Of a DNA stretch of 64,000 nucleotides, positions 59,461 to 64,000 are shown one piece after another. The notes under the pieces are model-generated. The model was not told the origin of the DNA. It saw only the letters and a list, made by a program, of their open reading frames with translations, and made no database searches. The DNA is taken from contig JBITNC010000001.1 in NCBI GenBank assembly GCA_050084985.1, forward strand, positions 150,288,001 to 150,352,000, written 5' to 3'. The stretch's first letter is position 1, and the number at the start of each line of letters is the position of its first letter. A program made the translations under genes and the position numbers. Source of the DNA: Nageia nagi. Lineage: Eukaryota > Pinophyta.

Positions 59461-59845
59461 ATCATGTAATCATTACAAACTATAAAACTATCCTACTTAT
59501 CAAGAGCACATGACTTGATTTCCATTATATGAGTGTATTTGGATTTGAATCTAAATGCTTCATTAGATCAAATAGTTTAATATTATCAATATCTTCCTTA
59601 GTAGATAATACACTCCTTTAATATTATTTTTATAATGACCTCATAAAGACATGTTTTTATGTAGAAAAAGTTATTTATTTTGGAATGGATCAAGTTTAAC
59701 TTTCACCTTTTTCTATGATGTGGTCAATTTTAAGGAGATTTTTTATCAAGCATTATGGACAAAGCATGGTTACATATAGTTAGAAAATAACAAGCAATAT
59801 TTTCATGGGGTTTATGAATTCATTACATTTGTAAAAATTAATTCA
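59461..59845. other. Left flank of CACTA relic 2
   Basis: AT-rich. No CACTA terminus was found. A short duplicated AAAATCCATTTTGTGTGT marks the border with the repeat on the left. Confidence 0.35.
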
Positions 59846-62800
59846 ATGGATCCTAAAATAATTAGATGTCCATGTCAAAGGAGTCAAAATATGAAAACTC
59901 TTAGTTTTGAGGAGGTTCATGAGCATTTGTTTTGGAATGGATTTGACAAGACATATAACATTTTTTATTTTCATGGAAAAGAAACATCTACTGATAACCA
60001 ATATGCATTAGATGCATGCACCACCATGGATGAGGGTCCAAATATCAAAATTATACAAGATGACATCATTATAATGGAAAATATCAATTGTTCAGAGAGT
60101 GTACAAGAAATACAAGATAATGATATCGAGTTCAAACATGCTTTTGATGAATTCGTAGGTTGGTCCAAGATGCCGATAAACAACTATTATACCCAAGTTG
60201 TACAAAGTACACAACATTATTGATAATAGCTAAATTATATCATCTTAAAGCTAAATATGACTGGCCAAACAAAAGCTTTGGTGATTTATTATAAATGCTA
60301 AGAGATATGCTTCCAATTGGAAATACAATTCTATAGTCCTCATATGAATATAATTTAGCTTCCATTGGGATTATATTATGTTATGATACATGCACACAAA
60401 AATGGTTGCATTTTATATTGGAAAGAATATGAAATTTTTCAAGCTTGCCCAAAATGTGGTGAATTACATTAGAAATTTGATCATCATTTGAAAAATAAAT
60501 GAAATAATAAGGTTCATATGAAGGTGTTGAGGTATTTCTCCACTTTAGAGAGGTTGCAGAGAATGTATAGGTAAACAATTTTATTATACAAACAACTTTG
60601 TTGTGTTTGTTTCTCTCAACATTGTTAGACATGGCTAAAATGACTTGCTTTTTTCTTGTAGCTCTAAAGAGATTGTAGAGAATATAAGGTGGCTTTCACA
60701 TCATAAGATTTTGTATGGTAATATGCACCATCCATTTGACTCTTTGACATGGAAAAAGATAGATTCTATGTGGCTAGATTTTGCTAAAGAGCCACGTAAT
60801 GTACAACTAGCAATGGTAATCGATGGGTTTAACCCTTTTGCTAACTTTAGTTCTCACTACAGTTGTTGTCTTGTTGTGTTGTCCATCATGGATGTTGATG
60901 AAGAGGAATTATTCAATGCTTAGCTTATTAATACCTGCCCCCCAGTGACCAAGCATCAATATTGATGCTTATCTATAACTTTGGGTTGCTAACTTGCTCA
61001 AATTATGGACTGATAGAGTAGAAACATATGACTTATTTCAAAAAACTAGATTCAATATGAGAGAAATAATGATGTGGGTCATTCATGATTTTATTACTTA
61101 TGAAAACCTAACAAGATATATGACAAAAGGATTCTTTGCATGTCTAATATACAAGGAGAACACTTGTTCAATACAACTTCTATGCTATAAAAAGAACATT
61201 TATATGGGTCATAAGAGATTTCTTTCTATGGATCATAAATTTTATCATCAAAAAGTATGTTTAAATAAAAATGAAGAGTGGGATAAAGCACTATTATGTT
61301 TAACTATGAGTGAAATACTAGAAAAGGTACAAAATATCCCATGAAATTGGGGAGATTCAAACAATTCAAAAAGAAAGAAAACTAAGAAGAATGATGATAA
61401 CATTAAAGGATGGAAGAAGAAATATATATTATTCAATTTATTGTATTTGAAGGTATGACATGCAATTTAATAACTATATTTGTTTTTATGTCTTTCAAAT
61501 ATCGAATAATTTTAGTTTGATGTTTCTATCTATGAACAAGATCTGTTGGTTCATCACAACTTGGATGTGATGCATGTAGAGAAAAATATATGTAAAAGCC
61601 TAGTTGGGATATTATTAGGTATTGATACAAAGAAAAAGGATGGAAAAATCTTTATGATGATTTAAAATAGTTGAATATTAGGAGTCCATTATGGGTAGAA
61701 ACCCGTAATGGAAATACATATCTTCCAGAAGCAACTACAATCTATTAAAGGTTGAGAAATAAAGGTTATGTGAAATATTTTACAAGATGAAAGTACCTAA
61801 AGGATATTGTTTAAATATTATCAAAAAAGTCTCTATGAAATATCTTAAGATCCTCAATCTAAAATCATACGAATGTCATGTTCTCATGCAAAACCTTCTC
61901 TCGATAACACTACAACATGTGCTTTGATAAGCTAGTGCAAAAATCCATTTATAAGTTGTGCATGTTCTATAAGGATATATGCATAAAAGTGATGGATTTC
62001 AAAAAGCTATTGAAATTAGAGGAAGATGTCAAGGTGACATTATACTTATTAGAAAAGTACTTATCCCCTTCATTTTTTAATATCATGATGCACTTAATAG
62101 TTCATTTAGTAGAGGTACATCTGGGTGGACTTGTACAATTTTGATGGATGTACTCTTTTGAGAGGTTTATATACATTCATAAGTTTCATAAACCATTATT
62201 TTTCTAATTTTTTATAGCATGTCATAGAAATAAGTTTTTTCTCATATTTATGAAGATTCATAAAAGTTATGTAAATAATCGAGCTAGGCTCGAAGGTTGT
62301 ATTATCAAGCAATATATTGTCAAGGAAACTGTTTCTTTCTATGTAAACTGCATGAGAGGTTTAGAATCAATTTGCAATCACCTTTCATGCAACAATATAG
62401 GGAGTGACAAAGAGGAAACTGTAGTTGATGGGAGGCCAACATCCAATGGCAAAGTATTTAATTTAGATAACATTTCTCTTGAGCAAGCCCATCAATGTGT
62501 TCTCATGAAACTGGATGAAGTTTAGCCTTGGGTAGAGTAAATATATATTTATTTGTTGCTATTTTATATAATATAGGATCAAATATTATTTAGATTCAAC
62601 TATGCTTGAAAAACTTTGTGCCAAATCAGGAAGCACAAGATGAGTATCAAGGAATCCACCCCTCGTGTAGTGAGAGATGATGCAAAAAAATCATATTAGA
62701 GAATTATTCCTTCGATACGAAATCAAGTTATTGTGTTCACTTGAATACTATCTTCAATATTTGTAATGATCATCATGTAATATTTTACAATTATCTCTAA

Positions 62801-63470
62801 ACTATTATTCTTTGTTCTAGTTTTAGGGAGTTGAATCGCAACATCATGATGATGAATCTAATACAATAAAATGGTTGGTACGTGATCTAATTCAAGTTGC
62901 AACCATATTTTCAAGCTATTTGATCAATAATTATACATTTAATACTAAATATAGATGAACAAAGAACAACTCAAAATAATGGTGTATGTGTTGATGCAAT
63001 TGTTAGTTGTAGATCAAGCGTAAAAGATACAAACTAAGTTATTGAAATAATCACATGTTACAATGTTATTAAGGAAATAATTTTGTTGAATTTATTATAG
63101 TGGGAATACCCCTTGTTCAAATGTGATTAGGTGAATGTTCTTGATAATAACAGTGGAATTAAAATTGATGAAATGGGATACACAATGGTTAACATGAGTA
63201 GATTACAATGTGGGGATAGACTAGAAGATGATCTGTATATTCTAGCATCGCAAGCTAAATGAGTTTATTGTATATAGGATTCAATTGCAAGCTGTTGGTA
63301 TGTGGCTCTCATATCACCTCTAAGAGGGATCAAAGACACCAAAGCATACAAGGTGGATCTATTTGTAGGAATAGATTTGGTTGAACTTAAAATTTCTCAA
63401 GATGATAACACAAATGATGACAACATTGAATATGTATGTAAGGATATTGAAGGTACATTTATGGAAGCAT
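59846..63470 (+). pseudogene. CACTA (En/Spm) transposase relic 2, better preserved
   Basis: The domains run in the standard order. The transposase-associated N-terminus (IRCPCQRSQNMKTLSFEEVH, EHLFWNGFDKTYNIFYFHGK; 59,860-59,985) comes first. The Transposase_21 core follows: KEIVENIRWLSHHKILYGNM, WLDFAKEPRNVQLAMVIDGF, NPFANFSSHYS; LWTDRVETYDLFQK and FACLIYKENT at 60,994-61,344. Next is a 'HHNLDVMHVEKNICKSL' block near 61,550. DUF4218 (LEEDVKVTLYLLEKYLSPSF, MHLIVHLVEVHLGGLVQF; KSYVNNRARLEGCI, FNLDNISLEQAHQCVLM) runs 61,917-62,525. DUF4216 (SGIKIDEMGYTMVNMSRLQC, LEDDLYILASQAK) lies near 63,150-63,260 and the frame ends near 63,470. Stops and shifts are fewer than in relic 1. Confidence 0.92.
60571..60661 (+). 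other. Preserved intron in CACTA relic 2
   Basis: GTAAACAATT ... TTTTTTCTTGTAG, 91 bp. Splicing joins RLQRMYS to SKEIVENIRW, matching the usual 'RLQRLF.S..TA..M.W' of CACTA transposases. Confidence 0.8.
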
Positions 63471-64000
63471 GACTGCTATTAGCTTGTACAAGCAAAAAAA
63501 GGCAGTGTTTGGTCAACTTACCACTTTTGGACTAGTTTTTTATGCTCATAAAATTTATGGGTTGGACACTTTCTTTACTTTTCCACAGTAGTTTTTGGGA
63601 TCATATGATGTATTTAAAATATTTCATATCACATGTCATCATTTAAATATAAAAATAATATGATTAAAATTATATGCTTTATATTTATGCTCAAATGATT
63701 TAAATATGCTCTATATTTATGCTCAAATATGTTTCGCTAAGTATTACAAGCATATTTTTGACAACTTACCATTTTTGGACTGAATTTTAACACTTGGAAA
63801 GTTTTTGAGTTGAACAATTGGTTTCTTTATCCAAGCCAATTTTTGGATCATATGGTGTATTTAAATCATTTCATATTACATGTCATAATTTATTTGTAAA
63901 AAGTTCTGATACAGGCCATGCAATGAAGGAGCCCATAACATGTTACATTATTTTCATTTGTATATACAACATGGTATGTACTTGCAGGTAACCACATATT
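63471..64000. repeat. Direct repeats flanking CACTA relic 2, inverted to the PPR-associated repeat
   Basis: Two related units (63,515-63,660 and 63,770-63,895) share CAACTTACCA(C/T)TTTTGGACT, GGATCATATG.TGTATTTAAA and TTTCATAT.ACATGTCAT. Their complements match the AACTAGTCCAAAAGTGGTAAG-type core of the repeat at 56,070 and 57,135. ATTACAAGCATATTTTTGAC (63,743-63,762) is the inverse of its AAACATGCTTGTAATACTT. The last block (63,908-63,945) is a direct match to 59,240-59,275. Confidence 0.6.

Noticed and set aside
59971-60183. 70-codon minus ORF in CACTA relic 2
   Set aside because: Shadow of the 59,846-60,223 transposase N-terminal frame.

Overview
This 64 kb window is AT-rich, intergenic DNA from a large-genome seed plant. 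It looks like a gymnosperm (conifer-like), but that assignment is inference. The evidence is the stack of nested plant LTR retrotransposons (Ty1/copia and Ty3/gypsy), primer sites matching plant initiator-Met tRNA, two CACTA (En/Spm) transposase relics with short GT-AG introns, pentatricopeptide-repeat (PPR) debris, and long degenerate CCCTAAA-like arrays. I see no intact host gene, tRNA, rRNA or CRISPR array. Nearly every open frame is a fragment of a decayed element or a shadow of one.

Layout. 1-8.9 kb: a possible LTR edge at the window start, a relic resembling the plant mobile domain with a plausible intron (about 2.07-2.72 kb), and a minus-strand gypsy gag relic (about 4.5-7.1 kb). 8,935-25,682: a minus-strand LTR element with about 715 bp LTRs that carries gag but no pol I can find (TR-GAG-like). 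It is split by a 9,001 bp minus-strand copia (10,140-19,140) with 501 bp LTRs about 97% identical. That copia has an unusually long leader, and inside the leader lies a reverse-oriented fragment of a SAMHD1-like HD-domain phosphohydrolase gene (17,240-17,713). This is the most striking item in the window.

25,878-55,088: an old plus-strand copia whose two about 0.2 kb LTRs are flanked by a perfect 5 bp duplication (GTCAT) although they now lie 29 kb apart. Into its leader came a block of CACTA transposase relic (27.45-31.33 kb), a telomere-like CCCTAAA array, a WIYLD-like gene fragment (about 45.0 kb) and a small CACTACAA-bounded element. A chromodomain gypsy (31,840-44,137, 2.9 kb LTRs, TSD CTAAA) jumped into the telomere-like array. 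A 2,436 bp solo LTR (TSD ATGTA) then inserted into that gypsy's 5' LTR. A second copia (49,598-54,415) inserted into the RNase H codons of the old copia.

55.1-64 kb: a decayed minus-strand PPR gene or fragment split by a solo LTR (57,532-58,787, TSD TATCC), a dispersed repeat present in three direct copies plus inverted pieces, and a better-preserved CACTA transposase relic (59,846-63,470) whose domain order can be followed.

No metabolic or operon logic applies. The parts relate through insertion order, which target-site duplications and interrupted reading frames let one reconstruct. Positions come from reading by eye. Identity figures are hand counts, and family names come from motif recognition without a database search.
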